From UBA1479 sp963976055 (lineage in GTDB: Bacteria; Pseudomonadota; Alphaproteobacteria; Rhodospirillales; Casp-alpha2), in assembly GCA_963976055.1 (NCBI GenBank), contig CAXBJB010000002.1:248001-312000 (forward strand): 64,000 nucleotides of DNA, in the 5' to 3' direction. Below are positions 1 to 8,450 of this stretch, one piece after another. The position numbers and the translations under genes were made by a program. The number at the start of each line of letters is the position of its first letter. Position 1 is the stretch's first letter. Below the pieces are notes generated by a model that did no database searches, had not been told where the DNA came from, and saw nothing but the letters and a program-made list of their open reading frames with translations.

Positions 1-89
1 GGGCCGGCGTTCTGGTCGCCGGCAGCGCCGTGTTCAAGGGCGATGACTACGCCGCCACCATCAGGGCGCTGCGGACCGCCGCCGCCTGA
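1..89 (+). CDS. rpe: Ribulose-phosphate 3-epimerase, C-terminal end (partial)
   Basis: The window opens inside this gene. The frame starting at base 3 gives 28 residues that begin AGVLVAGSAVFKG and end at the TGA at 87-89. The run VLVAGSAVFKG is typical of the last beta-strand and phosphate-binding loop of ribulose-phosphate 3-epimerase, which interconverts ribulose 5-phosphate and xylulose 5-phosphate in the pentose phosphate and Calvin pathways. Only the last few percent is visible, so the call rests on one motif. It converges end to end with the aldolase on the other strand. Confidence 0.75.
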   Translation, partial: AGVLVAGSAVFKGDDYAATIRALRTAAA

Positions 90-857
90 TCAACTCAACG
101 GATGGGCCGGCTGTTCCAAGACGGCCCGCGCGAAATACCGGAACGTGACGTTCATTGCTTCCGGCTTGTGGCGCCAGTCGTGGGCAAGCCTGCCCAGTTC
201 CGGATCGATGTCCTGAATGTCCCCCGCCGCCATTGCCGCCAGTTGGATGCGTGCCGCGTGTTCGAAGAAAATTCCCATGACGCAGGCGGACTCGATGGTG
301 TTGCCGGCGCAAAGCTGACCGTGATGGGCCAGCAGGATCGCGGATTTATCGCCCATCGCCGTGGTGATGATCTCGCCTTCCTCGTCGCCGAAGGGCACGC
401 CCGGCCAGTGGGGCAGGTGGGCGACATCGTCGAAAAACGCCATCGTATCCATATGGGCGACGCGCAGCGGCGCGCCGATCATCGACAGGGCCGATGAATA
501 GGGCGGGTGGGTGTGGACGATGGACTGTACGTCGGCGCGCGCGCGGTAGACATGGATATGGAAGCGGTTGGCCATGTTCGGCGTGCCCTTGCCCTTGAGG
601 ACCTTCAGGTCGCCGTCGACAAGCAGGTAGTCGGACGCCGTCACCTGTTCGAAGCCTAAGCCGTAGGGCAGGGTCCACATGGTATCCGGTTCATCCCCCC
701 GGGCCGTAAACTGCCCGGCCAGGCCGCTGCCGTGCCCGTGCGCGGCGAGAATCCGGCAACCCACGGCCAGGCGTTGCTGCACGGACCAGTCGGGCATCTT
801 TTCGCCCGCCAAGGCCGCGGTCATTTCCTCGATTGCCTGTTCCTGGGTTTGCGCCAT
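90..857 (-). CDS. Class II aldolase/adducin family protein
   Basis: Zinc-dependent class II aldolase/adducin fold protein, 255 aa from the chosen start. The metal-site histidines are visible as FHIHVY and HTHPPYSS in mid-protein, with a later AHHGQLC. The family includes fuculose-phosphate aldolases and decarboxylases of sugar acids; the substrate cannot be read here. The frame stays open to 956, but ATG 857 has a strong AGGAGG about 7 nt upstream and the upstream extension does not look like protein. It is divergent from a FadR-type GntR regulator, with an operator-like palindrome between them at 947-963, so it is probably that regulator's target. A following GST/maleylacetoacetate isomerase-like gene hints at catabolism of an organic acid. 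Confidence 0.85.
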   Translation of the reverse strand: MAQTQEQAIEEMTAALAGEKMPDWSVQQRLAVGCRILAAHGHGSGLAGQFTARGDEPDTMWTLPYGLGFEQVTASDYLLVDGDLKVLKGKGTPNMANRFHIHVYRARADVQSIVHTHPPYSSALSMIGAPLRVAHMDTMAFFDDVAHLPHWPGVPFGDEEGEIITTAMGDKSAILLAHHGQLCAGNTIESACVMGIFFEHAARIQLAAMAAGDIQDIDPELGRLAHDWRHKPEAMNVTFRYFARAVLEQPAHPLS

Positions 858-946
858 CGTTGGGGCCTCCTGTGCGTTGAATGGGGTGAGGTGTCGAATG
901 GGGTGGACGGCCGTGACCGGTGGCAAAAAGGTATCTCCCGGCTTAA

Positions 947-963
947 AATTGGACAACCCAATT
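947..963. promoter_or_regulatory. Palindromic operator, FadR/PdhR-like
   Basis: AATTGG-N5-CCAATT is a perfect inverted repeat in the divergent intergenic region. It has the arm sequence and spacing known for PdhR-class FadR-family operators (ATTGGTnnnACCAAT type). On the minus strand it covers a possible -35 (TTGTCC) placed 17 nt from TACCTT, driving the aldolase gene. The neighbouring GntR regulator is the obvious candidate to bind it, giving autoregulation and control of the aldolase. The site is seen directly; the binding protein is inferred. Confidence 0.6.
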
Positions 964-1061
964 ATCTATGTATTCCAGTTTTTGTTTGATATGGATATCT
1001 GTAGGATGACGCAACGTGCGGGCATTCCGCCCGCCCGGTCCGAATCTCGACGGAGATATCC

Positions 1062-1802
1062 ATGGCGCTCGAAACCCCAGAGAAAGCAGATGCCGTGCTG
1101 TCGTTTTCCCCGGTCAAGACGATCCTGCGCCACCAGTCGATCATCGACCAGATCGTGGGGTTGATCGATACCGGCGCCTTGCAGGTGGGCGACAAGTTCC
1201 CGCCCGAGCGGATGTTGTCGGAACGCTGGCAGGTCAGCCGGCCGGTTCTACGCGAGGCCTTCCGCGTGCTGCAATCGCAAGGCATCGTCGAAAGCCGCCA
1301 TGGCGACGGACGTTATGTGCGCGCCGTCCGCGCGCTGGACGTCAATGATCTGCGCCGCAGTCATCTGATCGACCGGCGCCAGTCCCTGTTGCAGATATGG
1401 GAAGTGCGCGCGTTGCTGGAGGTGCAGGCCGCCCGCCTGGCGGCGGTCAATGCCAGCGAGGAACAAATCCGGGCGATTGAGCGCCCGATCATCCTGATGG
1501 GGGAGATGGCGGCCCCCGACTCCCGGGAAACCGACCTGAACATGGAGATTCATACCGCCGTCGCCCTGGCCTCGGGCAACGACTATCTGGCGCAGATGAT
1601 CCTCATGGCCCTTGAGGAGTACCGCGCCCTCGATTTCAAGGAAGCCGTGCCCATCGAGGAATGGAACGGGTTGCAGGAAGAACACTGGCCGATTGCCAGG
1701 GCGATCCGGTCCCGGTCCGCCGAACATGCGGGTGCGGTGATGACCCAGCATTTCGAAGACCTGAAACGGGCTCTCGACAAATGGTCCGGCCCAGCCAACT
1801 AA
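1062..1802 (+). CDS. FadR-family (GntR/FCD) transcriptional regulator
   Basis: 246 aa. The N-terminal winged helix-turn-helix (about residues 20-90) contains RQSIIDQIVGLI, GDKFPPERMLSERWQVSRPV and REAFRVLQSQGIVESRHGDG, the GntR signature. The C-terminal half is the all-helical FCD ligand-binding domain, with LLEVQAARLAA and MNMEIH-like helices that usually carry metal-binding histidines. Such proteins repress carboxylic acid or sugar acid catabolism until an effector binds. The start has CGGAG about 7 nt upstream. It is divergent from the class II aldolase and 12 nt ahead of the GST-like gene, so it probably regulates both through the 947-963 palindrome. The effector is unknown. Confidence 0.9.
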   Translation: MALETPEKADAVLSFSPVKTILRHQSIIDQIVGLIDTGALQVGDKFPPERMLSERWQVSRPVLREAFRVLQSQGIVESRHGDGRYVRAVRALDVNDLRRSHLIDRRQSLLQIWEVRALLEVQAARLAAVNASEEQIRAIERPIILMGEMAAPDSRETDLNMEIHTAVALASGNDYLAQMILMALEEYRALDFKEAVPIEEWNGLQEEHWPIARAIRSRSAEHAGAVMTQHFEDLKRALDKWSGPAN

Positions 1803-1814
1803 AGGATCGGAAAC

Positions 1815-2468
1815 ATGACCGTCAAATTGTATTCCCGGTATCGGAACTCCGCCGGGCAACGGGTTCGAACCACCCTGAACCTGAAAAATGTGCCCTACGA
1901 TTACATCGCCGTCGACGACATGAGGTCCGAGGAATATCGGCGCGTGAACCCGCAGGGGCTGTTGCCGGCGCTGGAGATCGATGGCCGGGTCTTCAGCCAA
2001 TCGACGGCGATCATCGATTGGCTGGAACGGACCTATCCGGACCCGTCCGTTTACCCGGAGGACCCGAAGGACCGGATGGACGCCATTTCGTTCTCCCAAT
2101 TCATCGCCTGCGAAATCCATCCCATTCACAATCACCGGGTCCGCGATTACCTGACCGATCAGGAAGGTTGGAGCGAAGACAAATCCATGGCCTGGTACGC
2201 GCATTGGATCACCGAAGGCCTGACGACGCTGGAGACGATGTTGCGCCAGCGGCCGCGCAAGACGGCGTTCTGTTACGGCGACAGCCCGAGCATTGCCGAT
2301 ATTTACCTGGTGCCCGTGCTGTTCAACGCGCGCTGGTACGGCTTTGCGCTGGACAAGTTTCCCCTGATCCTGGGGGTCGAGGCCGCCTGTGCCGAGCTGG
2401 AGGCCTTTCGTCTGGCGGGCCCGGAAATGCAGCCGGATTATCCCGGACCCGATCCCGAATCCCGCTAG
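1815..2468 (+). CDS. Glutathione S-transferase, maleylacetoacetate isomerase-like
   Basis: 217 aa. N-terminal thioredoxin-fold domain with LYSRYRNSAGQRVRTTLN, NPQGLLPALEIDG (cis-Pro region) and QSTAIIDWLE (glutathione gamma-glutamyl contact), then an all-helical C-terminal domain with EIHPIHNHRVRDYL, the zeta-class signature. Maleylacetoacetate isomerases use glutathione to isomerise maleylacetoacetate or maleylpyruvate in aromatic breakdown. The usual SSCxxR active-site serine run reads RNSAGQR, so the chemistry may differ. It follows the GntR gene by 12 nt and is probably co-transcribed with it. Confidence 0.8.
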   Translation: MTVKLYSRYRNSAGQRVRTTLNLKNVPYDYIAVDDMRSEEYRRVNPQGLLPALEIDGRVFSQSTAIIDWLERTYPDPSVYPEDPKDRMDAISFSQFIACEIHPIHNHRVRDYLTDQEGWSEDKSMAWYAHWITEGLTTLETMLRQRPRKTAFCYGDSPSIADIYLVPVLFNARWYGFALDKFPLILGVEAACAELEAFRLAGPEMQPDYPGPDPESR

Positions 2469-2699
2469 CTAGTTCTCAAGGCGCAGGCCGGACTGAACAC
2501 GCTCGATGGTGCGGCGCACGTCGCGTTCGCTGAGATCGTCGGCGGCGATCAGTTGGCGGATGATCGGGTCGGACATCACTTCTTCCAACAACGGCTCATT
2601 CCTTGGCTGCAGGCGCGGGAAGCCGGCCAGGCGCCGAATTCTGCCGACGATCCGGGCGGCGGGGAAATCCGATTTTCCGGGAATGGTTCCATCGGTCAT
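2469..2699 (-). CDS. Small hypothetical protein, 76 aa
   Basis: I do not recognise a named family. ATG 2699 has GGAGG about 8 nt upstream and is preferred to the longer frame. The protein is charged, with a basic middle (RIVGRIRRLAGFPRLQ) and an acidic/helical end (SDPIIRQLIAADDLSERDVRRTIERVQ). No signal peptide or membrane segment is seen. Its stop abuts the stop of the convergent GST gene. Confidence 0.6.
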   Translation of the reverse strand: MTDGTIPGKSDFPAARIVGRIRRLAGFPRLQPRNEPLLEEVMSDPIIRQLIAADDLSERDVRRTIERVQSGLRLEN

Positions 2700-2809
2700 G
2701 GGGCAGTCTCCTCCTTCGCGTGCATCACGGCGCCGGCACGAGGGGGCACGAAATTGCCGCGCGCCCACTGCCGCCAGCCAGGGTCGAAGGGTCGCGGGGC
2801 AATGCGGCT

Positions 2810-2839
2810 AAAAAAAGTCGGCGGCCCCATCGGAGGCCG
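2810..2839 (-). terminator. Intrinsic terminator after the stress-protein gene
   Basis: Read on the minus strand, CGGCCTC-CGAT-GGGGCCG forms a 7-bp hairpin (one G-T pair), followed after five bases by seven T. It lies about 20 nt past the stop of the universal stress protein gene and would end the TauE/TIGR02186/Usp transcript. Confidence 0.6.
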
Positions 2840-2857
2840 TGTTGTGGGAAAAAGTGA

Positions 2858-3364
2858 TCAGCAGATCGCGTCGAGCTGCGCGTCGGTCAGATTGCCGGGC
2901 ACGATGGTGATCGGCACGCGCAGGCGCCCGGCCTGTTTTTCGACCAGCAATTCGATCAGCGGCCCCGGGCCTTCGTTGCCGGTCGCGGCGCCGAGGACGA
3001 GCAGGGCGATGTTCTGTTCTTCGTCGATCAGCTTGATCAACTCCTCCGCCACCTTGCCCTCGCGGATATAGACCGGCGGAATCTTGCCCGTGATGCGCTG
3101 CACCACCGAGGCGACGGCCTGGACCATTTCCTCGGCTTCCTCGCGGGCTTCCTCGCGCATGCGCTCGCCGATCGCCATCCAGTGCTGGAATTCGGCGGGT
3201 TCGGTCACGTAAAGCAGGGCCACACGGCGGTCGGCGTTGCGCGCCCGCAGGCTGGCAAAGCGCACGGCGCGGGACATTTCCTCAGATCGGTCGACGACAC
3301 AGAGGAACGTCAGCTGGTCGTCGCCCGGCTGGTCGGCGCCGGTCGGCTGTTTGGCGTCGGTCAT
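2858..3364 (-). CDS. Universal stress protein (UspA family)
   Basis: 168 aa, single Usp domain. It starts with a beta-strand (FLCVVDRSEEMSRAVRFA) and ends with the nucleotide-binding stretch LLVLGAATGNEGPG ... LRVPITIVPG, the ATP-binding class arrangement (G-2x-G-9x-G type, loosely met). A charged helix (ERMREEAREEAEEMVQA) sits in the middle. The start lies 4 nt after the TIGR02186 gene, and its Shine-Dalgarno (AAGGGA) is inside that gene's last codons, so the two are translationally linked. Role: cytoplasmic stress-linked nucleotide-binding protein; the specific partner is unknown. Confidence 0.9.
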   Translation of the reverse strand: MTDAKQPTGADQPGDDQLTFLCVVDRSEEMSRAVRFASLRARNADRRVALLYVTEPAEFQHWMAIGERMREEAREEAEEMVQAVASVVQRITGKIPPVYIREGKVAEELIKLIDEEQNIALLVLGAATGNEGPGPLIELLVEKQAGRLRVPITIVPGNLTDAQLDAIC

Positions 3365-3368
3365 CGGA

Positions 3369-4115
3369 TTATCCCTTTCGGAATGCCGCGTTCGCCGCCC
3401 ATCCTGCCACCACGGCGATGATCACGGCAAGCACGCCGTAGGCCAGCGAGTAGCGATGGGCGAGATCGTAGACTTGGGCCTCGACCCCGAACTTGCGCAC
3501 GGTCAGCAGCGTCGTCGCCGTCGATTGCAGCTTGTTGTCGCGGAACAGGTAGACCTCGATGGTGAAGGTACCGACCGAGACATTGGCCGGAAACCGCAGG
3601 CGTGTGCGGAAAAGCTGTTCGGACAGGAACACCACGTTGTCCGGTTTGGTCATGTACAGGCCGATGCGCTGCAGGTTGCGGATCAGGCCTTCGCGGAAAT
3701 CATAGGGCGCTTCGGGCAGCAACTTGCCGGAGACCTTGGCGCGCAGGTCGAGGTTCGTCAGCCCGATTTGCAGGCGGTCGGCATCGGCGGCGTTCATGAA
3801 TTCATCGAGCGGGCGGTTGCTGGCGATGCGGTAATAGGACGGCACCTTGTCGAACACCAGTTCGTCGCGGTTGACCCATACACCCAGCACCTTTTCCTTG
3901 CGGCGGACGACCTCGTCCCGGGCCGGGCCGCGCACGACGACGACCAGATCGCCGGCCTGCTTCACGGCGCCGTAGAGCAACAGGTCCGTGCCCGTGAATC
4001 CGGTCGTGATCGACACGATGGGGTCCGTCAGATCGATGGTGATGTCACGGGCCTGGGCGCGGCCGGGCAGGGTGAGCGCCAGCAGGATTGTCAGGAAGGG
4101 AATCAGGTGTCGCAT
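3369..4115 (-). CDS. TIGR02186 family membrane-anchored protein (Alph_Pro_TM)
   Basis: 248 aa. N-terminal signal peptide (MRHLIPFLTILLALTLPGRAQA), a beta-rich exported domain starting DITIDLTDPIVSITTGFTGTDLLLYG, and one C-terminal membrane helix (YGVLAVIIAVVAGWAANAAF) ending in a short basic tail. The run FTGTDLLLYGA and the overall layout match a family of unknown function found almost only in alphaproteobacteria, usually next to TauE/SafE permeases, as here. It starts 2 nt after the TauE/SafE stop and is followed by a universal stress protein. Likely an accessory subunit of the permease; that is inference from linkage. Confidence 0.85.
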   Translation of the reverse strand: MRHLIPFLTILLALTLPGRAQARDITIDLTDPIVSITTGFTGTDLLLYGAVKQAGDLVVVVRGPARDEVVRRKEKVLGVWVNRDELVFDKVPSYYRIASNRPLDEFMNAADADRLQIGLTNLDLRAKVSGKLLPEAPYDFREGLIRNLQRIGLYMTKPDNVVFLSEQLFRTRLRFPANVSVGTFTIEVYLFRDNKLQSTATTLLTVRKFGVEAQVYDLAHRYSLAYGVLAVIIAVVAGWAANAAFRKG

Positions 4116-4117
4116 CG

Positions 4118-5029
4118 TCAGTGCCCCGCCAAGCCGATGGAGTAAAGATCCACGGGCGTCGCCACCAGGTCGTAAGTCAGCTTGGCGCAGACCGCGAGCA
4201 CGATCAGCGCCAGCATGCCGCGCAGTTGTTCGCCACGGATGCGCCCGCCGAACCGGGCGCCGAACTGGGCCCCGATGACGCCGCCGAACAGCAGGATTAG
4301 GGCCAGAACCACGTCCACGGTCTGGTTGGTCACCGATTGCAGCACGGTGACGTTGGCGGTGACGAAGATGATCTGGAACAGGGAGGTGCCGACGACGACC
4401 GATGTCGGCATGCCGAGCAGATAGATCATGGCCGGGACCATGACGAAGCCGCCACCGACCCCCATGATGGCGGCCAGAAGACCGACGAAGACGCCGACGC
4501 CGAGCGGCAGCAGGGCGCTGATGTACAGGCGCGAGCGGCGGAACCGCATTTTGAACGGCAGGCCGTGCAGCCAGTTGTGCGTATGTTGGCGGCGCGGCAC
4601 GTCGCGCTTGTGCGCCATCATCGCCCGCATGCTCTCGATCAGCATCAGAAATCCGATGATCGACAGGAACACGACATAACACAGCTTGATGACCAGATCG
4701 ACCTGGCCCAGTTCGCGCAGCACGGTGAACAGCCAGACCCCGACCGACGAGCCGATGACGCCGCCGACCAGCAGCACCATGCCCATTTTCAGGTCGACGT
4801 TGCCGCGTTTCCAATGGGCCAGCACGCCGGACACGGATGCCGCCACGATTTGGTTGGCTTCGGTCGCCACGGCGACGGCGGGCGGAATGCCGGAAAAGAT
4901 GAGCAGCGGGGTCATCAGGAAGCCGCCGCCCACGCCGAAAAGTCCGGAAAGAAACCCCACGCCTGCGCCCATGCCGAAAATCGCGAATGCGTTGACCGAC
5001 ATCTCGGCGATGGGGAGATAGATATCCAA
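4118..5029 (-). CDS. TauE/SafE family permease (copy 1)
   Basis: 303 aa, about eight membrane helices. The two family repeats are visible as FLSGLFGVGGGFLMTPLL near the N-terminus and AIMGVGGGFVMVPAMIYLL after the central loop. The family exports sulfite, sulfonates or related organic anions across the inner membrane. The start is TTG (5029): the residues it adds, DIYLPIAEMSVN, are conserved in the neighbouring paralogue, so the first ATG (5002) is too late. The basic cytoplasmic loop with HTHNWLHGLPFKMRFRRSRLYISALLPL is nearly the same in both copies. It is followed at once by the TIGR02186 gene. The substrate is inferred to be a sulfur compound. Confidence 0.88.
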   Translation of the reverse strand: MDIYLPIAEMSVNAFAIFGMGAGVGFLSGLFGVGGGFLMTPLLIFSGIPPAVAVATEANQIVAASVSGVLAHWKRGNVDLKMGMVLLVGGVIGSSVGVWLFTVLRELGQVDLVIKLCYVVFLSIIGFLMLIESMRAMMAHKRDVPRRQHTHNWLHGLPFKMRFRRSRLYISALLPLGVGVFVGLLAAIMGVGGGFVMVPAMIYLLGMPTSVVVGTSLFQIIFVTANVTVLQSVTNQTVDVVLALILLFGGVIGAQFGARFGGRIRGEQLRGMLALIVLAVCAKLTYDLVATPVDLYSIGLAGH

Positions 5030-5223
5030 CTCTGTATCCCGGTGGGCTTAGCGCGAAAATGCTGCGGGTCAGGTTTGTAACCGCGTGAAATTACAAGGAA
5101 ATCCTGTGTCCCCATAGAAAGTAATAATATAGCACTCTGCACTGTAAAACCCTTAATTTGCCGTGGATCGGCGATTTTTCCGAAATCGGGACAGAATTCG
5201 TCATCGCACCCGCCGAACGGGGG

Positions 5224-6138
5224 TCAATAGCGGGCGACTTCGGCGATGGAGAACAGGTCCGCCGGTTGCAGGACGAGCTCGTAGGTCAGCTTGGCGCAGA
5301 CCCCGAGAACGATCAGCGCTAGCAGCCCGCGCAGTTGTTCGCCTTGCATCTTTGCGCCCAGGCGGGCACCGAACTGGGCCCCGAGCACGCCGCCGACAAG
5401 CAGGATCAGCGCCAGCACGATGTCCACCGTCTGGTTGGTCGCCGACTGCAGGATGGTCACGTTGGCGGACACGAAGATGATCTGGAACAGGGACGTGCCG
5501 ACCACCACCGCCGTCGGCATGCCCAGGATGTAGATCATCGCGGGGACCATGACGAAGCCGCCACCCACGCCCATGATCCCGGCCAGCAGGCCGACGAACA
5601 GGCCGACGGCAAGCGGCGGCAGGGCGCTGATGTACAGCCGGGAACGGCGGAACCGAACCTTGAACGGCAGGCCGTGCAGCCAATTGTGCGTATGGTCGCG
5701 GCGCGACTGGTTCTTTTTCTTGCGCATCATGGCGCGGGCACTTTCCACCAGCATCAGGCCGCCGATGATCGCCAGGAACACGACGTAGCTGACGCGGATG
5801 ACAAGGTCGATATGGCCTTGTTCGCGCAGCACGGTGAACAGCCAGACCCCGACCGATGAGCCGATGACGCCGCCGACCAGAAGGAACCCGCCCATGCGAA
5901 AATCAACGTTGCCGCGTTTCCAGTGGGCCAGTACCCCGGAAATCGACGCGGCGACGATCAGGCTCGCCCCGGTCGCCACGGCCACGGCGGACGGGATGCC
6001 GATGAAGAACAGCAGCGGTGTCATCAGGAACCCGCCGCCGACCCCGAACAGACCCGACAGAAGCCCCACGCCGGCACCGACGGCCAGAATAAGGGGGACG
6101 TTCACCGACATTTCGGCGATGGGCATATAGATATCCAA
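5224..6138 (-). CDS. TauE/SafE family permease (copy 2, tandem paralogue)
   Basis: 304 aa, the same topology as the next gene and roughly 70-75% identical to it by eye, so it is a tandem duplicate. Family repeats: LLSGLFGVGGGFLMTPLL and GIMGVGGGFVMVPAMIYIL. It also starts at TTG, with AGGAAG about 6 nt upstream, keeping DIYMPIAEMSVN. The clearest difference lies in the first repeat (VATGASLIVAAS here, VATEANQIVAAS in copy 1), so the two may differ in specificity. The 194-bp gap to copy 1 (5030-5223) holds no gene and probably carries a separate promoter for copy 1. This copy has no TIGR02186 partner directly after it. Confidence 0.88.
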   Translation of the reverse strand: MDIYMPIAEMSVNVPLILAVGAGVGLLSGLFGVGGGFLMTPLLFFIGIPSAVAVATGASLIVAASISGVLAHWKRGNVDFRMGGFLLVGGVIGSSVGVWLFTVLREQGHIDLVIRVSYVVFLAIIGGLMLVESARAMMRKKKNQSRRDHTHNWLHGLPFKVRFRRSRLYISALPPLAVGLFVGLLAGIMGVGGGFVMVPAMIYILGMPTAVVVGTSLFQIIFVSANVTILQSATNQTVDIVLALILLVGGVLGAQFGARLGAKMQGEQLRGLLALIVLGVCAKLTYELVLQPADLFSIAEVARY

Positions 6139-6365
6139 ATCAGCTTCCTGACGGATCTAGGGGAAATCAACAGAGCGGTGCGTGTTGCCGGGACGGGCCG
6201 GGGCGGGTCGCGGCCCGCACGTTGTAGTCCCGTCCGCCGGCCAAGAAAAGCCCCGGAAGTGGGAAATTTCCGTGTAACCATGTAATTAGGCCGCCGATTG
6301 GTCTTGCGGTGGCCCGGCGCATCCCGAAAAATGCGGACTTCCTAATCGATCTCGAGGGTAACGAC

Positions 6366-6587
6366 ATGGCGGAGACTTTGGATGCGCGCGGCCTGAAATG
6401 CCCACTTCCCGTGCTCAAGGCAAAAAAGGCCCTGAAGCCGCTGGCGACGGGCGATACGCTGACGGTGATCGCAACGGATCCCAGCGCGCCCAAGGATTTC
6501 GAGGAATTCTGCGCCGCCACGGGCTACGCCCTGGTCGAGAGCCGCGCCGAAGGCGGGGAATTCACCATCGTCGTGCGCAAGACCTGA
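6366..6587 (+). CDS. tusA: TusA-like sulfurtransferase
   Basis: 73 aa, a typical TusA/SirA-fold size. DARGLKCPLPVLKAKKAL carries the CPxP signature whose cysteine accepts persulfide sulfur for tRNA thiolation or sulfur oxidation relays. The start at 6366 has GAGGG about 8 nt upstream; an upstream in-frame extension to 6309 looks non-coding. It is divergent from the TauE/SafE pair, which fits a local sulfur theme. A perfect GGAAATTTCC palindrome lies at 6262-6271 in the shared 227-bp upstream region and could be an operator, on weak evidence. Confidence 0.9.
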   Translation: MAETLDARGLKCPLPVLKAKKALKPLATGDTLTVIATDPSAPKDFEEFCAATGYALVESRAEGGEFTIVVRKT

Positions 6588-6645
6588 CCATGGCGGCAGG
6601 TGCCACGATGGAGAGCGGGCCACGACGGGGAGCGGGTAGCGCGTC

Positions 6646-8427
6646 TTGACCGAACCTCCGTACATCACCGACGACGTCGATGCCGGGGGAGCTCGGCCCC
6701 TGGCGCGTCTGACCCTTGCCCTCGCCGTGGCGGTGGGGTTGACGCTCTGCGCCGCCGCGGTGCCCATTCTGGTCGGCGCCGAACGCCTGATCGCCGCCGT
6801 CGGCGGCTGGGTCACGGGCTACGAGGTCGAGGTCAAGGGCAGCGCCCAGTTACGCTTTTGGGGAACGCCGGGCCTCGACGCCGACGATGTCATTCTGCGC
6901 CTGCCGAGTAACCGCTTCGTTCCCGTGGACAGCCCGCCGCTGTTGCGCATCGCGCGGCTGGAGGCCGATCTCGACCTGTGGGCTCTGGCGCGCGGCGCCG
7001 TGCGGGCGCGCCGTCTTGTCCTGGTGCGTCCCAGCCTGCGGCTCGACCGCGGCCCGGACGGGGTCAACAACTGGAGCCTCCGGGGCAAGCCGCGTCTGGA
7101 CGGCGAGGCGCCGCCGCCGGGGACACCGGCCTTCAAGGTATCCGGCCTGCCGGGGGCCGAGATCGCGGCGCTGACGATCGAGGGCGGCGCCCTGCGTTAT
7201 ACCGACGCGGGGCTGGATCGCGACGTCACCCTCGACGGCATTTCCATGGAGGCCGGCATCGCGCGCGCGTCCGAGGGCCGTGTGCTGCGCCTGCGCGGCG
7301 ATGCCCGGTTGCGGGGCGAGCCCGTCTATGTCGAGGCCGAACTGCACCGGCTCAACGATTTCCGCGACGGCATCCGCGTGCCGTTCAAGGTCATGCTTGA
7401 CGCGGCGCCGGGCAGTCTCCTGGTGCGCGGTACCGTGGCCCATCGTCATCGCTGGGCGCTGAGTGCCGGGATCGACCTGGACCTGGACGATCCCAAGGCC
7501 CTGGCCGCCGCCTGGCCGCCGGCACCGGCCGATCTGATCGGTCAGGCCTCGGCCCGTCTGCAGGCGGACGTGAAGGGCGGACGCATCGACCTTGGGCTCC
7601 GTAGTCTGGTCCTGGGCGCGACGGACATGACAGGGCGCGTCGCCGTCGATCTGGATGACAAGCTGCCGCTGATCGAATTGGATCTGGAGGCCGGGGCCCT
7701 CGACCTGCGCCACGCGGTCGCCGTGGCACGCCTGGCCGGATTGTTTCAGCCGGCGGCGGGGTCGGCGCCGCGCCGCTTCGCCATCGGCGGGCGGGGGCGG
7801 ATTAAATGGGCGCGCCTGAAGGTGCCTGGGGTCGACTTAGGCGCGGGCGGGCTCGGCCTGTCGTGGCGCACGGGGGAACCGAACCTGGCGGCCGAGATCG
7901 GCGCACTGCCGCTGTTCGACGGCACGGTCAGCGCCCGCTTGGAAGCCACGGCGAACGAGGGCAAGACGGCGCTGTCTCTCGCCTTGTCGGGCAGCGACCT
8001 GGATGCCGCCCTGATGACGGCAAGTCTGCTGGGCGGGCACGGCGTCGCCGGGCGTCTGCACGGCAATCTCGATGTTCTGGCCGTGGGGGCCTCGGGGCCG
8101 GAAATGCTGGCGGCCACCTCGGGCGGCGGGCGCGTGACGCTATCGGAAGGGCGCATCTTCGGGTCGCCCCTGCAGCGTGCGGTCGACAAGGAAAAGCGGT
8201 CCATCGGGCTCGGCCGGGCGTCCATGGATTTCACGGTCGAGGGCGGCCTGGTCGCGAGCGACGAACTGCTTCTGGATTTCGAGGTCGGCCACGCCCGCGC
8301 GGGTCTGACCTGGGACATGCCGTCGGGCGATGTCACGGTGACGTTCCAGCCGTCGCCCGTGTTCGAAGGCAGGGACGCCCCGCCGGTGATGTCGGGCCCA
8401 TTGTGGGAAGTGTTGCTGGCGCGGTAG
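6646..8427 (+). CDS. AsmA family protein
   Basis: 593 aa. One N-terminal membrane helix (LARLTLALAVAVGLTLCAAAVPILVGA), followed by the AsmA N-terminal pattern (GYEVEVKGSAQLRFWGTPGLDADDV ... ARLEADLDLWALARGAVRARRLVLVRPSLRL). A long beta-rich periplasmic region and an AsmA_2-like end (GGRVTLSEGRIFGSPL ... DFTVEGGLVASDELLLDFEVG) follow. The family is anchored in the inner membrane and is linked to outer-membrane assembly and lipid transfer. The start is TTG 6646 with GGGAGCGGG upstream; no ATG fits. It lies 58 nt after tusA. Confidence 0.85.
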   Translation: MTEPPYITDDVDAGGARPLARLTLALAVAVGLTLCAAAVPILVGAERLIAAVGGWVTGYEVEVKGSAQLRFWGTPGLDADDVILRLPSNRFVPVDSPPLLRIARLEADLDLWALARGAVRARRLVLVRPSLRLDRGPDGVNNWSLRGKPRLDGEAPPPGTPAFKVSGLPGAEIAALTIEGGALRYTDAGLDRDVTLDGISMEAGIARASEGRVLRLRGDARLRGEPVYVEAELHRLNDFRDGIRVPFKVMLDAAPGSLLVRGTVAHRHRWALSAGIDLDLDDPKALAAAWPPAPADLIGQASARLQADVKGGRIDLGLRSLVLGATDMTGRVAVDLDDKLPLIELDLEAGALDLRHAVAVARLAGLFQPAAGSAPRRFAIGGRGRIKWARLKVPGVDLGAGGLGLSWRTGEPNLAAEIGALPLFDGTVSARLEATANEGKTALSLALSGSDLDAALMTASLLGGHGVAGRLHGNLDVLAVGASGPEMLAATSGGGRVTLSEGRIFGSPLQRAVDKEKRSIGLGRASMDFTVEGGLVASDELLLDFEVGHARAGLTWDMPSGDVTVTFQPSPVFEGRDAPPVMSGPLWEVLLAR

Positions 8428-8450
8428 AGGACAGAGCGAAAAAGCGTGTT

